From the NCBI GenBank assembly GCA_964419255.1, contig CAYQOU010000064.1, positions 1-24,072 on the forward strand: 24,072 nucleotides of DNA, read 5' to 3'. Within the stretch, counting starts at the first letter, position 1; each line of letters opens with the position of its first letter. The stretch comes from CAZPHU01 sp964419255 (GTDB taxonomy: Bacteria > Fibrobacterota > Chitinivibrionia > Chitinivibrionales > CAYFVL01). Under the pieces are notes generated by a model, which was given only the letters and a program-made list of their open reading frames with translations, did no database searches and was not told where the DNA came from. A program made the translations under genes and the position numbers. Positions 6,377 through 14,502 of the stretch are shown in pieces.

Positions 6377-7283
6377 AAAACCGCGATTTCTGTGTGCATT
6401 TCCCGGAACGGGAGTTGCCTTTTGTGGAAAAGAATATGCTTTTTATAAAAAGCACATCGAAAAATTTGAGCGTCTCTTCGCGTATGTGACACCGATTGCA
6501 GGAATTACTCCGAATGATGTATTTGATGCATCAAAAGAGTTTCATTCTGAACTGAATAGCCAGTTGATAACATACCTTTACAGCTGTGCCATGTGGGATG
6601 TGGTGCGGGAGGTGGTTGAGCCGGTTGCGGTAACCGGATACAGCATGGGTATTTATGCAGCGCTCTATGCCGCAGGCGTCATCACTTTTAAACAGGGAGT
6701 CGGAATAATCTCCCGTGCACTGCACCATATGGAGGAGATCGCATCCAGAGACAGCTATGGAATGCTTGCGATTGTTGGCCTCTGCCGTCAGGAGTGTTTG
6801 GATATAATCGGAAAACATAGCCCCTGTGAGGTGATGCTGGTCAATCAGAATAACCAGACAAGTTTTGTATTTAGCGGGTTAGCTGACAAACTGGAAAAAT
6901 GTGCCAGGATTGCAAATGACAGAGGGGCGTATAAAACGGTAATGTTACCTGTCAAAATACCTTATCATCATCCGGTTCTGAAGGGGGCAAGCGTCAGAAT
7001 GTACAAAGAAATTGGTGATAATAGATGGCGGCGGGCGAACCTCCCGGTTGTCTCAGCAATCAACCGGTGTGTGGTTTTTGGCAGCGGAGAATTGAAAAAA
7101 CTTGTGGCTGAAAACCTCTCGACACCCATCAACTGGTATACTGTGATCGAATCGATCCAGGAAAACTGTTACGGAATTATTGAGTGTGGTCCGGGCATAA
7201 GCCTCACCCAGATGGGACGGTTTATCTTACCCGGCAAGCCTTATGTCAACGTGAAAAACATCGGCAGAAGGTTGGGGGTATAA
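6360..7283 (+). CDS. FabD-like acyltransferase (malonyl/acyl-CoA:ACP transacylase)
   Basis: A 307-residue acyltransferase. Ser95 lies in the nucleophile elbow GYSMGIY (normally GHSxGE), Arg119 in ISRALHHM corresponds to the residue that binds the malonyl carboxylate, and His203 in IPYHHPVL is the catalytic His. ECGPGISLTQM near the C-terminus matches the family E-x-GPG motif. The N-terminal GQG oxyanion motif is changed to PGTG, and GHS to GYS. It is therefore a divergent trans-acting AT rather than the housekeeping FabD. ATG 6360 was chosen because it places the FLCAFPGTG strand at the normal position; an in-frame ATG at 6291 would bury 23 codons in the upstream gene. The stop TAA abuts the next ATG. 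Confidence 0.85.
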   Translation: MNRTIEKPRFLCAFPGTGVAFCGKEYAFYKKHIEKFERLFAYVTPIAGITPNDVFDASKEFHSELNSQLITYLYSCAMWDVVREVVEPVAVTGYSMGIYAALYAAGVITFKQGVGIISRALHHMEEIASRDSYGMLAIVGLCRQECLDIIGKHSPCEVMLVNQNNQTSFVFSGLADKLEKCARIANDRGAYKTVMLPVKIPYHHPVLKGASVRMYKEIGDNRWRRANLPVVSAINRCVVFGSGELKKLVAENLSTPINWYTVIESIQENCYGIIECGPGISLTQMGRFILPGKPYVNVKNIGRRLGV

Positions 7284-8357
7284 ATGCATATTGTTTTGGC
7301 GGGGTCGGGAAAAATTGCATCGAATATTGGCATTTCTCTCCTACAGAAAGGTCATTCGGTTTGCTGGTATGCGGGATCAGAACAGACTCGAAGGAAACTT
7401 GAGTCAAAAGTAAATAAACGAACAGGGACATTACATCGGCGGGGACTGCTGGAGGCAGATACCGCCGATGTCTCTTTCCTGCTGTATACCGATGTTTGTC
7501 GTCGGCAGGCGGATCTGGTAATCGAGGCAACCAGTGAAAAGTTAACAAAAAAGAAGATTGTGATGCAGCATGTCCGGCGGATGTACGGTGATATTCCTGC
7601 GGTCAGCACATCCTCTTCGATCCTTCCTTCGGAGATAGGATTTGATGTGCACGGGATGCATTGTTTCTATCCTGTTGATTTGATCAGATGCGTGGAATAT
7701 ATACCCTGCTGCGGCTCGCGGAAGGCAAATCAGACGTTGAAAACTGTTGAATCGCTGGGGTTTTACCCGGTATTGCAAAACGAGCAAACGGCATTTGCCG
7801 CAAACAGAATCCTGTTGCCGCTGCAGGCTGAGGCGATACGTCTTCTGAAGCGGGGCCTGGGCTTTCGGCAGGTGGATTCACTCTCCGAAAATGCTCTGAT
7901 AGCAGGTGGCCAGTTATCCCTGATGCGATCTATAGGCTCAAAACTGCTGTGCGAATGTATACCCAGATACTGCGCAAGAATGGAGCCGAATGAGCGTGAT
8001 GATTACGATGAACTCCTTTCCGTTCTGCGGCAGGAAGTATCCGGTGGAATAGGTGAGCTTTTGACAGAAGAAAATGCGGGCACCTGGCATCCCGACGAGT
8101 CCGGGATGGAACAAATCAGACAACTGTTCTTGGCGCTGACTACTCTCAGCTGCATAAGGGAAATCGATCGTGGACTAGATGTCGCAGCGCTCGACATGCT
8201 GCTGTCACAGGTATTTGGCGCCTCTGCTTCGCTGAACGACGTGGTCGGCAATATTGGTGCAAAAAACCTGCAGAATATGCTCAAAACAGGCTATGAAAGT
8301 ACGAACAGAGAATATATGAACGGATGGCAAAAAATAAAGAATATGTGTAAACATTGA
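7284..8357 (+). CDS. 3-hydroxyacyl-CoA dehydrogenase-like NAD(P)-binding protein
   Basis: A 357-residue protein. The N-terminal Rossmann domain begins HIVLAGSGKIASNIG, a variant of the GxGxxG loop. It continues with ADLVIEATSEKLTKKK, VSTSSSILPSEIG and HGMHCFYPVDLIRCVEYI, matching the HCDH layout (NTSS strand, HFFNP catalytic His, Glu). A helical C-terminal half (about 175-357) corresponds to the HCDH dimer domain but is divergent. In beta-oxidation this family interconverts 3-hydroxyacyl and 3-oxoacyl thioesters. In an operon with ketosynthase and crotonases, the likely direction is reduction of a beta-keto intermediate, standing in for a FabG/KR. Whether it acts on CoA or a carrier protein cannot be told. 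TAAATG junction with the AT gene. Confidence 0.8.
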   Translation: MHIVLAGSGKIASNIGISLLQKGHSVCWYAGSEQTRRKLESKVNKRTGTLHRRGLLEADTADVSFLLYTDVCRRQADLVIEATSEKLTKKKIVMQHVRRMYGDIPAVSTSSSILPSEIGFDVHGMHCFYPVDLIRCVEYIPCCGSRKANQTLKTVESLGFYPVLQNEQTAFAANRILLPLQAEAIRLLKRGLGFRQVDSLSENALIAGGQLSLMRSIGSKLLCECIPRYCARMEPNERDDYDELLSVLRQEVSGGIGELLTEENAGTWHPDESGMEQIRQLFLALTTLSCIREIDRGLDVAALDMLLSQVFGASASLNDVVGNIGAKNLQNMLKTGYESTNREYMNGWQKIKNMCKH

Positions 8358-8378
8358 CCTGAATCGGACGATTCTATT

Positions 8379-9407
8379 GTGAAACCGTTTACGTTGCACG
8401 AAGATCATGGTTTTGTGGAAGTCGCACTGTTTTATAGCGATACTCTCAGTAAGTATCAGAGCGATCTGAGTGAATTGTTGGCAAAAATCGATCGCGACTG
8501 CCACGTCAGGGCACTACTCATTTACAACTGCGATTCGGACTTCTGTCTTCGCTCTGAATATGCAGATGAAAAAGCAAATGAAAGCCTTCTATCCGCACTG
8601 AGAAACCTCCGTATACCGGTCGCAGTTGTTGCGCATGGTATCTGTGAGGGGTATGGGCCGAGTGTTTTGCTGGCCGCGTCGTTTATTTTTGCATCAGATG
8701 ATCTGCTTTTAAAGGACAACGGCGGTTGTCATTCAGCCGGTAGATGCAGCTATACGCTTGACCGGCAGGAAAAGATGCTCGCAGAAGCATTATCAGATGG
8801 TAGATCCTTACCTGTTACTTCACCTGAAGTTCAAAGAGTGGTTTTTTCAGTCTCTGCTGATCCGTTGTCATCCGCCCGTTCTTATCTTCGCGCTCTTTGT
8901 GCAGAAACAGATCCAGCCCTGGTACGGGCAGCGACCACCGCATCATTGAGCAGATATCGTATGCCGCTGGAGGAGGCGCTTTTGATGGAGTCCGAGCTGT
9001 TCTGTTCAGTCTGTTCAGAAAGTTTTCCTCACCAAATGCATTTTCCCCAAACCATCCCTTATCGGCAGCATGTGGAAAGAGTCGCGGTTAGGGAACTTGA
9101 TAACCAAATAATTGAGCAGGTTTTCAGTAAAAATGAAAAAAAACAGTATGATGGTAAACCGCAACAGACCATTGCGGGGATAATCGTTGCTAAGAAAGCG
9201 GTTTTAGCCTTGATAAAACAAAGATGCCATACCTCATTGCATTACCATGATGTTCGAATAGATCATACGGAAACTGGTGCGCCGCGTGCAGTCATCGTAA
9301 ACTGGAAAAGCAGGGGACGGGAAAAGCCGGCAGTAAATATATCCATTTCACATACGAAAAACTACGCGTATGCGTGTGCGTGGTCTCAAGGGGGAGATGG
9401 TGAGTGA
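8379..9407 (+). CDS. Fusion of a crotonase-like domain with a 4'-phosphopantetheinyl transferase domain
   Basis: A 342-residue two-domain protein starting at GTG, with a weak ribosome-binding site. Residues about 1-215 are crotonase-like, with RIPVAVVAHGICEGYGPSVL as the oxyanion-loop segment and a C-terminal helix LSRYRMPLEEALLMESELF. The two Glu residues of enoyl-CoA hydratases are not seen: SVLLAASFIFASDDLLLKDN has no equivalents, so hydratase activity is doubtful. Residues about 228-340 resemble AcpS/4'-PPTases, with QVFSKNEKKQYD, then AGIIVAKKAVLAL (AcpS: RFAAKEAV) and ISISHTKNYAYA containing His325. The Mg-binding Glu of the KEA motif is Lys273 here, so the domain may be divergent. The natural role would be arming a carrier protein while binding or modifying the acyl chain. 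It overlaps the following gene. Confidence 0.72.
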   Translation: MKPFTLHEDHGFVEVALFYSDTLSKYQSDLSELLAKIDRDCHVRALLIYNCDSDFCLRSEYADEKANESLLSALRNLRIPVAVVAHGICEGYGPSVLLAASFIFASDDLLLKDNGGCHSAGRCSYTLDRQEKMLAEALSDGRSLPVTSPEVQRVVFSVSADPLSSARSYLRALCAETDPALVRAATTASLSRYRMPLEEALLMESELFCSVCSESFPHQMHFPQTIPYRQHVERVAVRELDNQIIEQVFSKNEKKQYDGKPQQTIAGIIVAKKAVLALIKQRCHTSLHYHDVRIDHTETGAPRAVIVNWKSRGREKPAVNISISHTKNYAYACAWSQGGDGE

Positions 9408-10014
9408 TTCTCCTTTCATTTTCACTGTCGAAAATGACATCGCCGTTTTGCGGCTGAACTCGCCTCCGCGCAATGAGATGAATCGGCATTTCTTCGCATG
9501 CTTTACGAAATGGTGTCGCAAGTCGTTACCGGAGATACGGGCTCGCGGGTTAATTATTCAGGGCGCGGGGCGGCATTTCTCCTCCGGTGCGGATGTTCAT
9601 GAACTCAGGCGAATGTTTCGGTCGAACAGTCGTAACGCTCGCGAGCTGATAGTCGAGAATACCATTTGTTTTCAGATGATTGATCGACTGTCTTTTCCGG
9701 TGGTTGCCGTAATCACGGGATGCTGTCTGGGAAGTGGTCTGGAACTGGCGCTGTGCTGTGACTACCGGATAGCTTCCCCGACAGCAGTACTGGGACTTCC
9801 GGAGGTTTCGCTTGGCGTTATTCCGGGGTGCGGAGGCTCAGTCCGGCTGCCGGGAGTAGTCGGAAAGGCGGTTGCTCTGGATATGATTCTTCGAGGCAAG
9901 ACGATGCTTGCCGGGGATGCTCTTTCGATAAATCTTGTTGATGGCTTACATGACAAGAAACGATTGCGCGAGAGGGCTGAACAATATATCACAGGATGGT
10001 GGGAAAACAGATGA
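9400..10014 (+). CDS. Enoyl-CoA hydratase/isomerase family protein (crotonase)
   Basis: A 204-residue crotonase. GAGRHFSSGADVHEL is the first oxyanion/substrate loop. CLGSGLELALCCDYRIA and GLPEVSLGVIPGCGGSVRL carry both Glu residues (in LEL and PEV) that act in hydration and dehydration. It is shorter than the usual ~260 residues because the C-terminal helices that cover the neighbouring subunit are trimmed. It should be catalytically competent, for example dehydrating a 3-hydroxyacyl thioester to the enoyl form. GTG 9400 is preferred because AAGGGGG (9388-9394) sits 5 nt upstream. ATG 9397 is too close to that site, and ATG 9370 lacks one. It overlaps both neighbouring genes. Confidence 0.85.
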   Translation: MSDSPFIFTVENDIAVLRLNSPPRNEMNRHFFACFTKWCRKSLPEIRARGLIIQGAGRHFSSGADVHELRRMFRSNSRNARELIVENTICFQMIDRLSFPVVAVITGCCLGSGLELALCCDYRIASPTAVLGLPEVSLGVIPGCGGSVRLPGVVGKAVALDMILRGKTMLAGDALSINLVDGLHDKKRLRERAEQYITGWWENR

Positions 10015-10655
10015 AATCTTATCAATATTATCTTTTTGATGCCGATGGGACATTGATCGATACCACAGAGCTGATCTATCGCTGTTTTGTAAATACCTGC
10101 CGCGCCTATGGCGATCTGCGAATCGATCGGGAAACGATTGTCTCTCACATCGGACTACCTTTGCGCAAGCAGCTGGAGATCTATCTGGGCGCCCTGACCG
10201 ACAATGTGGCAGAGGAGATCAGGGCGTTTCACATGAACTACCAACTCTCCATCTACGATCAGTATCTGGCGCTTTTCCCGGGAGTACAACAGGGGCTGGA
10301 AATGTTGCGTCACAAAGGGAAAAAATTGGCGATTGTAACCTCCCGCATGCTTGAGACTCTTGAACATTACACCCGGCATCTGAAGATATACGATTATTTC
10401 GATGCTATTGTGACACCTGAATCCACGACCCTTCATAAGCCTGCCCCGGAACCGGCTTATAAGGCACTGGAGCTTCTCGGAGCCAGGAGTAAATCGGAAG
10501 CACTTTTTATCGGCGATGCCATTTACGATATTAAATGTGGGCACGATGCCGGCCTGGATACCGCATTCGTATCCTGGAGCCACAATGATCCTGTTACATT
10601 CAGCGTTTCACCTACCTATATAGTGAAAGAGTTTTCGGAACTGCTTTCGGCATAA
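10011..10655 (+). CDS. HAD-superfamily phosphatase (phosphoglycolate-phosphatase/PpaX-like)
   Basis: A 214-residue HAD hydrolase with all four motifs: FDADGTLID (nucleophile Asp10, acid Asp12), the Thr-Ser of IVTSRM, the Lys of HKPAPEP and the acidic pair in FIGDAIYDI. The helical cap lies between motifs I and II, as in subfamily IA phosphatases such as Gph and PpaX. The start ATG 10011 overlaps the crotonase stop (ATGA) and is preceded by GGTGGGA. An alternative ATG at 9996 adds five residues. It is the last gene of the overlapping block. Its substrate is not evident; a role in recycling a phosphorylated intermediate of the pathway is only a guess. Confidence 0.88.
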   Translation: MKSYQYYLFDADGTLIDTTELIYRCFVNTCRAYGDLRIDRETIVSHIGLPLRKQLEIYLGALTDNVAEEIRAFHMNYQLSIYDQYLALFPGVQQGLEMLRHKGKKLAIVTSRMLETLEHYTRHLKIYDYFDAIVTPESTTLHKPAPEPAYKALELLGARSKSEALFIGDAIYDIKCGHDAGLDTAFVSWSHNDPVTFSVSPTYIVKEFSELLSA

Positions 10656-10689
10656 ACAACCGGTCATCCTCACACGAAAGGGGAAATAA

Positions 10690-11970
10690 ATGCGTCTGAA
10701 CTCACTTAGCCTGCTTCTTCTGACCTGTCTAAGCGGTTTAATCACATCCGGATGCTTCGGTGTCGCACCCGAAGAGGATGAGAAAGGGCTGGGACCCCAT
10801 ACAGAACAAACTGTTTCCGAGGAGATGGATTTCTGTTGGGATGTCTTGTCAAATTACTTTATCTATCAGGAGAGACTTCCGGAGGATCCCTTCAATACGT
10901 TTTCATCACCCGGGCCTCTTTTTGAATCGGTTGGTGATCCATATACAATGTATATCCCACCATTTTATGCCGATGAATTTTACAGTCAGTTTACAACTGT
11001 GGATGGGGGAATCGGTTTTTCTTTGGATTCTGTAGCCTCGGGGTATGTGATTGCCGATGTCTATGATGATTCTCCCGCCGAAAAGGCCGGCCTGGAGGAG
11101 GGTGATACGGTTGTCTCGATTGACGGCGTTTCGCTTCAGGGACTAGCCCAGAATGCTCTTACAGAAATCACTTCCGGAGAAATCGGTGAAATGATGGAGA
11201 TCGGTCTTGCTCGCGAAGATTTCATCAAATACATAACTGTGGAACTGGGGGAATTTCTAGCTCCGTCTGTTAAAACCGACAGTCTGGATGCCAATACGGT
11301 CATGATCACATTAGACGGGTTTCTGGATGAGACGGAGATGGCGGGGGGATCATCCGAGGAAATCAGGCAAGCATTACAGCAGACTGTTTGGGCGGAAAAC
11401 CTCATACTCGATTTGCGTGAAAATGGCGGTGGTATGATGAATCAGTGTGTAGATATCGTGAGTCAATTTCTCCCCGAGGACACACCGATAGTTCGGGTGC
11501 AAAAAAGGGATCTCAGCCAGATAACACATAAGGGTTACACCAGCGATACTACATACTATACTATAGGGAGTGAGGGGCTTGGTCGTGGGCGCAATATACA
11601 TATCCTGGTCAGTGACCATACCGCAAGCGCTTCCGAAATATTGGTGTCTGTATTGCGGGAGCAGCTATCCTCGAAAATCTATGGCATGCGCACCTACGGG
11701 AAAGGAAGCGGCTGGTATCCTTTTCATACTCCTGAAGGAGGGGGGGCCACGGTTACCGGTATGCTGATAAATCCCATTGATGCACCAAGCTATAATGAAG
11801 TTGGTATCGAACCGGATGTAGTGATCAATGGAAACGAAGATGCCCTTGATGTCGCATATCAGCAGGTGAGTGATGGTGCATTTACGAAAAGGAGACGTGT
11901 TTCCCCTGCGGTTTCGTGGGCCGAAAAACTGGGTCCCCGGATCTGGAGACCCGCTTTGATCATAGACTGA
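10690..11970 (+). CDS. S41-family C-terminal processing protease, lipoprotein
   Basis: A 426-residue Ser-Lys protease of the CtpA/tail-specific family. The signal peptide ends in ITSGC (Cys22 lipidated), placing the enzyme on a membrane face of the periplasm or the outer membrane. A PDZ domain (about 98-190, with GIGFSL, SPAEKAGLEEGDTVVSIDG) precedes the S41 core. The core has NLILDLRENGGG, the nucleophile Ser313 in TASASEI and the general base Lys338 in RTYGKGSG, the usual 25-residue spacing. NEVGIEPD lies near the end. The last ~30 residues are basic and extend beyond the family core. AAAGGGG (10676-10682) serves as ribosome-binding site. It starts 34 bp after the HAD gene with no terminator between, so it may be cotranscribed with the operon, although its function looks unrelated. 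Confidence 0.9.
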   Translation: MRLNSLSLLLLTCLSGLITSGCFGVAPEEDEKGLGPHTEQTVSEEMDFCWDVLSNYFIYQERLPEDPFNTFSSPGPLFESVGDPYTMYIPPFYADEFYSQFTTVDGGIGFSLDSVASGYVIADVYDDSPAEKAGLEEGDTVVSIDGVSLQGLAQNALTEITSGEIGEMMEIGLAREDFIKYITVELGEFLAPSVKTDSLDANTVMITLDGFLDETEMAGGSSEEIRQALQQTVWAENLILDLRENGGGMMNQCVDIVSQFLPEDTPIVRVQKRDLSQITHKGYTSDTTYYTIGSEGLGRGRNIHILVSDHTASASEILVSVLREQLSSKIYGMRTYGKGSGWYPFHTPEGGGATVTGMLINPIDAPSYNEVGIEPDVVINGNEDALDVAYQQVSDGAFTKRRRVSPAVSWAEKLGPRIWRPALIID

Positions 11971-11977
11971 GTACGGG

Positions 11978-12904
11978 CTATTTTCGGGACTTGCGAAGTC
12001 CTTTTGGGTATACCCGCAGTTGATCCTGCATATAGGAATAGAAAAGAAGATAGTTTTCGTAACGACTACGGGCGATACTGCCTTCAGAAACGAGTTGCTT
12101 AACCCGGCAGGATGGCTCGTTTTGGTGAATGCAGTTGCTGAAACGGCAATCTTTGCCGGCATTCGATATCTCAGGGAAATAGTGAGCGACTTCTTGTGGT
12201 AAAACCACCGGTAGATCAATAAAGGCAAAACCTGGAGTATCCGCAATATAGCCCCCGGTGGGCAGATGTAAAAGGGTCGTGCTGGTAGTTGTATGGACTC
12301 CTCTGCCAATAGTCGAAAGCTCCGAGGTTCGAAAATCCTGATCTGGCAAAATGCGGGATAGTAGAGAACTCTTACCAACTCCCGAGACACCAGCAAATAT
12401 TGATCGCCTGTTGGTACATTTCTCTACCAGCAGATCCAGCTGGTAGCCGGTCGAGGCAGATGTGTCAAGGACATCATAGCCGACGCCACAGTATGTCCGA
12501 TGAATCTGCTTCAGTAATTCTTGATCCCCGCTGTTAACAAGATCCACCTTATTACAGACGATTCGGGGAGAAAACCCATAATACTCCGCAGCAAACAGAA
12601 ATCGATCGAATGTAATCAGATCGGCTTGCGGTTGAACTACTGTCACAACTAAAATAACCTGATCAATATTGGCGATTGGAGGGCGAGGAAGGAAATTTTT
12701 CCTTTTGTGTACCCTCCGAACAACCGCTTCCCTGGTGTCATTGTTGATTATGTGAATATCTACATTATCTCCGGTGCAGATCCGCTTTTTTCGATGACGC
12801 AATGCACCCGTGAGTGTCGCCTGAAAAGTACCGTGTGTACAATCGACGACATAGTAATTTTTCTGCTCTTCTGTAACCAGGCCGGTTTGTAGGTAATCAG
12901 TCAT
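11978..12904 (-). CDS. rsgA: Ribosome small-subunit-dependent GTPase RsgA
   Basis: A 308-residue circularly permuted GTPase that assists late 30S subunit maturation. An N-terminal OB-fold (about 1-70) contacts rRNA. The G motifs come in permuted order: NKVD (118-121, G4), DTSASTG (G5-like), GVSGVGKSS (172-180, G1), a TT-rich switch and DTPG (G3). The C-terminal zinc knuckle CRFSNCIHQNEPSC supplies Cys, Cys, His and Cys. It is convergent with the S41 protease gene, the stops being seven bases apart. No strong ribosome-binding site precedes ATG 12904, but this start gives the normal N-terminus. It is divergent from larC across MITE copy B. Confidence 0.93.
   Translation of the reverse strand: MTDYLQTGLVTEEQKNYYVVDCTHGTFQATLTGALRHRKKRICTGDNVDIHIINNDTREAVVRRVHKRKNFLPRPPIANIDQVILVVTVVQPQADLITFDRFLFAAEYYGFSPRIVCNKVDLVNSGDQELLKQIHRTYCGVGYDVLDTSASTGYQLDLLVEKCTNRRSIFAGVSGVGKSSLLSRILPDQDFRTSELSTIGRGVHTTTSTTLLHLPTGGYIADTPGFAFIDLPVVLPQEVAHYFPEISNAGKDCRFSNCIHQNEPSCRVKQLVSEGSIARSRYENYLLFYSYMQDQLRVYPKGLRKSRK
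11987..12005 (+). terminator. Small terminator-like hairpin for the S41 protease, inside the rsgA 3' end
   Basis: GGACTT (11987-11992) pairs with AAGTCC (11996-12001) across a three-base loop, followed by TTTT. It lies 17 bp past the protease stop but within the last codons of convergent rsgA, so the sequence would serve both as coding DNA and as a plus-strand terminator. The stem is short. Confidence 0.35.
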
Positions 12905-12955
12905 GATACAAAAATACGTTCGGGAGAGCCGCTGTCATTATCTGCGATTGAATAT

Positions 12956-13129
12956 AATCTGATTCGAGCGATTCTCTCGCGGCGATTCGCGCAATTTTCC
13001 GAATGATTAGGGCGTCAGCAATCATGGAAAACATGGTGAGTGTATTTCGCACGATTGACCGAATGCTTCAACCCTTCAATCCTTAAGGAATTGCTCCACT
13101 CATCCGCTTATAATCGCTTATTTTAGGTA
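12956..13129 (+). mobile_element. MITE-like element, copy B
   Basis: A 174-bp element between divergent rsgA and larC. The left end holds a 22-bp stretch (12966-12987) identical to the end of copy C. The right end, reverse-complemented, reads TACCTAAAATAAGCGATTAT and continues with AAGCGGATGAGTGGAGCAATT, matching copies C and D. The core GTCAGCAATCATGGAAAAC and GAGTGTATTTC match copy A in the same orientation, and CTTCAATCCTT matches copy C. Its right end carries a TATAAT (13109-13114) that could act in larC transcription, though no matching -35 is seen. Confidence 0.72.
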
Positions 13130-13192
13130 AATAACATATACTTACGTGCTGTCGATATATTTTAAACATCGGGTCTTTAAAAAGGAGCGGTG

Positions 13193-14362
13193 ATGAAAAC
13201 GGTTTATTTTCAGTTGATTTGCGGTGCCAGTGGCGATATGATTCTTTCCTCACTTATCGATCTGGGAGTCCCGTTGTCTTACCTTCGGGAGGCCTTTAAT
13301 AAGCTGCCAATCGAAGGGGTGAAAATAGATACAAGGAAAACGGTTCGAAGTGGCATAACCTGCGCACAATTACAGCTTGAGTGGAGTGATCAGAAACGCT
13401 ACAGGCATTTGCCGGACATTCTGGAGGTGATAGGTGGGGGTGGATACAGTTCGGTGGTGGTTGAAAACTGCGAAAAAATTCTTTTACGTATCGCCCGGGC
13501 AGAAGCCAAGGTGCATGGAATTCCGGTGGAGAAGGTACATTTTCACGAAATAGGCGCGGTGGATACGATAATAGATGTATTGGGAGCCTGCCTGGCTTTC
13601 GAATATCTGGGAGTGGCCGAAATAGTGTTTTCGCCCCTGACCGTGGGCCAGGGAATGGTAAATTGTGCTCATGGAAAGATGCCGGTACCGGTGCCTGCCA
13701 CCGTCGAAATGATACAGGGATATGCCACGGTTACATTGGATGTACAGACCGAAATCCTGACACCAACCGGATGCGCGATTCTCACCGCGCTGGGAACTCA
13801 ATCAAACAGCTGTCCTGCTGGAAAGAGTGCCAAAGTGGGATATGGCACCGGAGAGAAAGACTTCGGGTCGCTTCCAAACATCCTGCGAGCTCAGATCGTT
13901 GAGACTGAAGAGGTGGGTTTGGAGCGGGGAGCAGAAAGCGATAGCGTAACTGTGATCGAGTCGGATATGGATCATATCTCCGGAGAGCTGATGGCTTATG
14001 CGGCCGAGCAGTTGATGGCCCACGGTGCTTTGGATGTGAGCTGGTTGCCGATATGCATGAAAAAAGGTCGACCGGGCTACAGGCTGACCATCATCTGTAA
14101 TGACACCGATCGTCAGAAGTTGATCGACTGTGCATTTAAACAGACTCGTACGTTGGGGGTTCGCTATCATGCGTGTACAAGAGCCGTTTTGCCCAGACAC
14201 AAGACACTGCAAAGGCTTCATGGAAATGAAGTAACCGCCAAACATTTTACGATCGGAAACAGACGGTTCACCAAGGCGGAATATGAATCGTTGGCTCAGA
14301 TTGCCCGGAAATCAGGTATTCCGCTAATTGATCTCTACGAAGATTTTCTCCGAAAAGGATAA
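13193..14362 (+). CDS. larC: Nickel-pincer cofactor biosynthesis protein LarC
   Basis: A 389-residue protein matching LarC, the CTP-dependent cyclometallase that inserts nickel into the pyridinium bisthiocarboxylate mononucleotide precursor of the lactate-racemase cofactor. It opens with the family N-terminus (VYFQLICGASGDMIL). The LarC1 half contains VEKVHFHEIGAVDTI, LTVGQGMVNCAHGKMPVP and a TPTGCA motif. The C-terminal half contains MKKGRPGYRLT and the closing domain. It is encoded in one frame, unlike Lactiplantibacillus larC, which needs a frameshift. AAAGGAG (13181-13187) is spaced 5 nt from ATG 13193; the in-frame GTG 13190 is less likely. No larA, larB or larE lies in the window, so the partners must be elsewhere. 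Confidence 0.92.
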   Translation: MKTVYFQLICGASGDMILSSLIDLGVPLSYLREAFNKLPIEGVKIDTRKTVRSGITCAQLQLEWSDQKRYRHLPDILEVIGGGGYSSVVVENCEKILLRIARAEAKVHGIPVEKVHFHEIGAVDTIIDVLGACLAFEYLGVAEIVFSPLTVGQGMVNCAHGKMPVPVPATVEMIQGYATVTLDVQTEILTPTGCAILTALGTQSNSCPAGKSAKVGYGTGEKDFGSLPNILRAQIVETEEVGLERGAESDSVTVIESDMDHISGELMAYAAEQLMAHGALDVSWLPICMKKGRPGYRLTIICNDTDRQKLIDCAFKQTRTLGVRYHACTRAVLPRHKTLQRLHGNEVTAKHFTIGNRRFTKAEYESLAQIARKSGIPLIDLYEDFLRKG

Positions 14363-14502
14363 CAAAGCCAGGCTGCAAAAAAAAACGGTACAGACGATTT
14401 TTACCGAAAGGTAAGGATGTTTCTTGTTGAAGTACTCAGATAATAAGTATTTTGATAGGTTTATTGGACTGAAGAGTTTGTTTTACTGCCTGAGGAGGAC
14501 TC

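Noticed and set aside
14386..14414. Two mutually exclusive hairpins (CGGTA/TACCG and TTACC-GAAA-GGTAA) upstream of metK as an attenuator or SAM riboswitch
   Set aside because: Stems are only 5 bp, there is no T tract after either, and no SAM-aptamer sequence blocks are visible.
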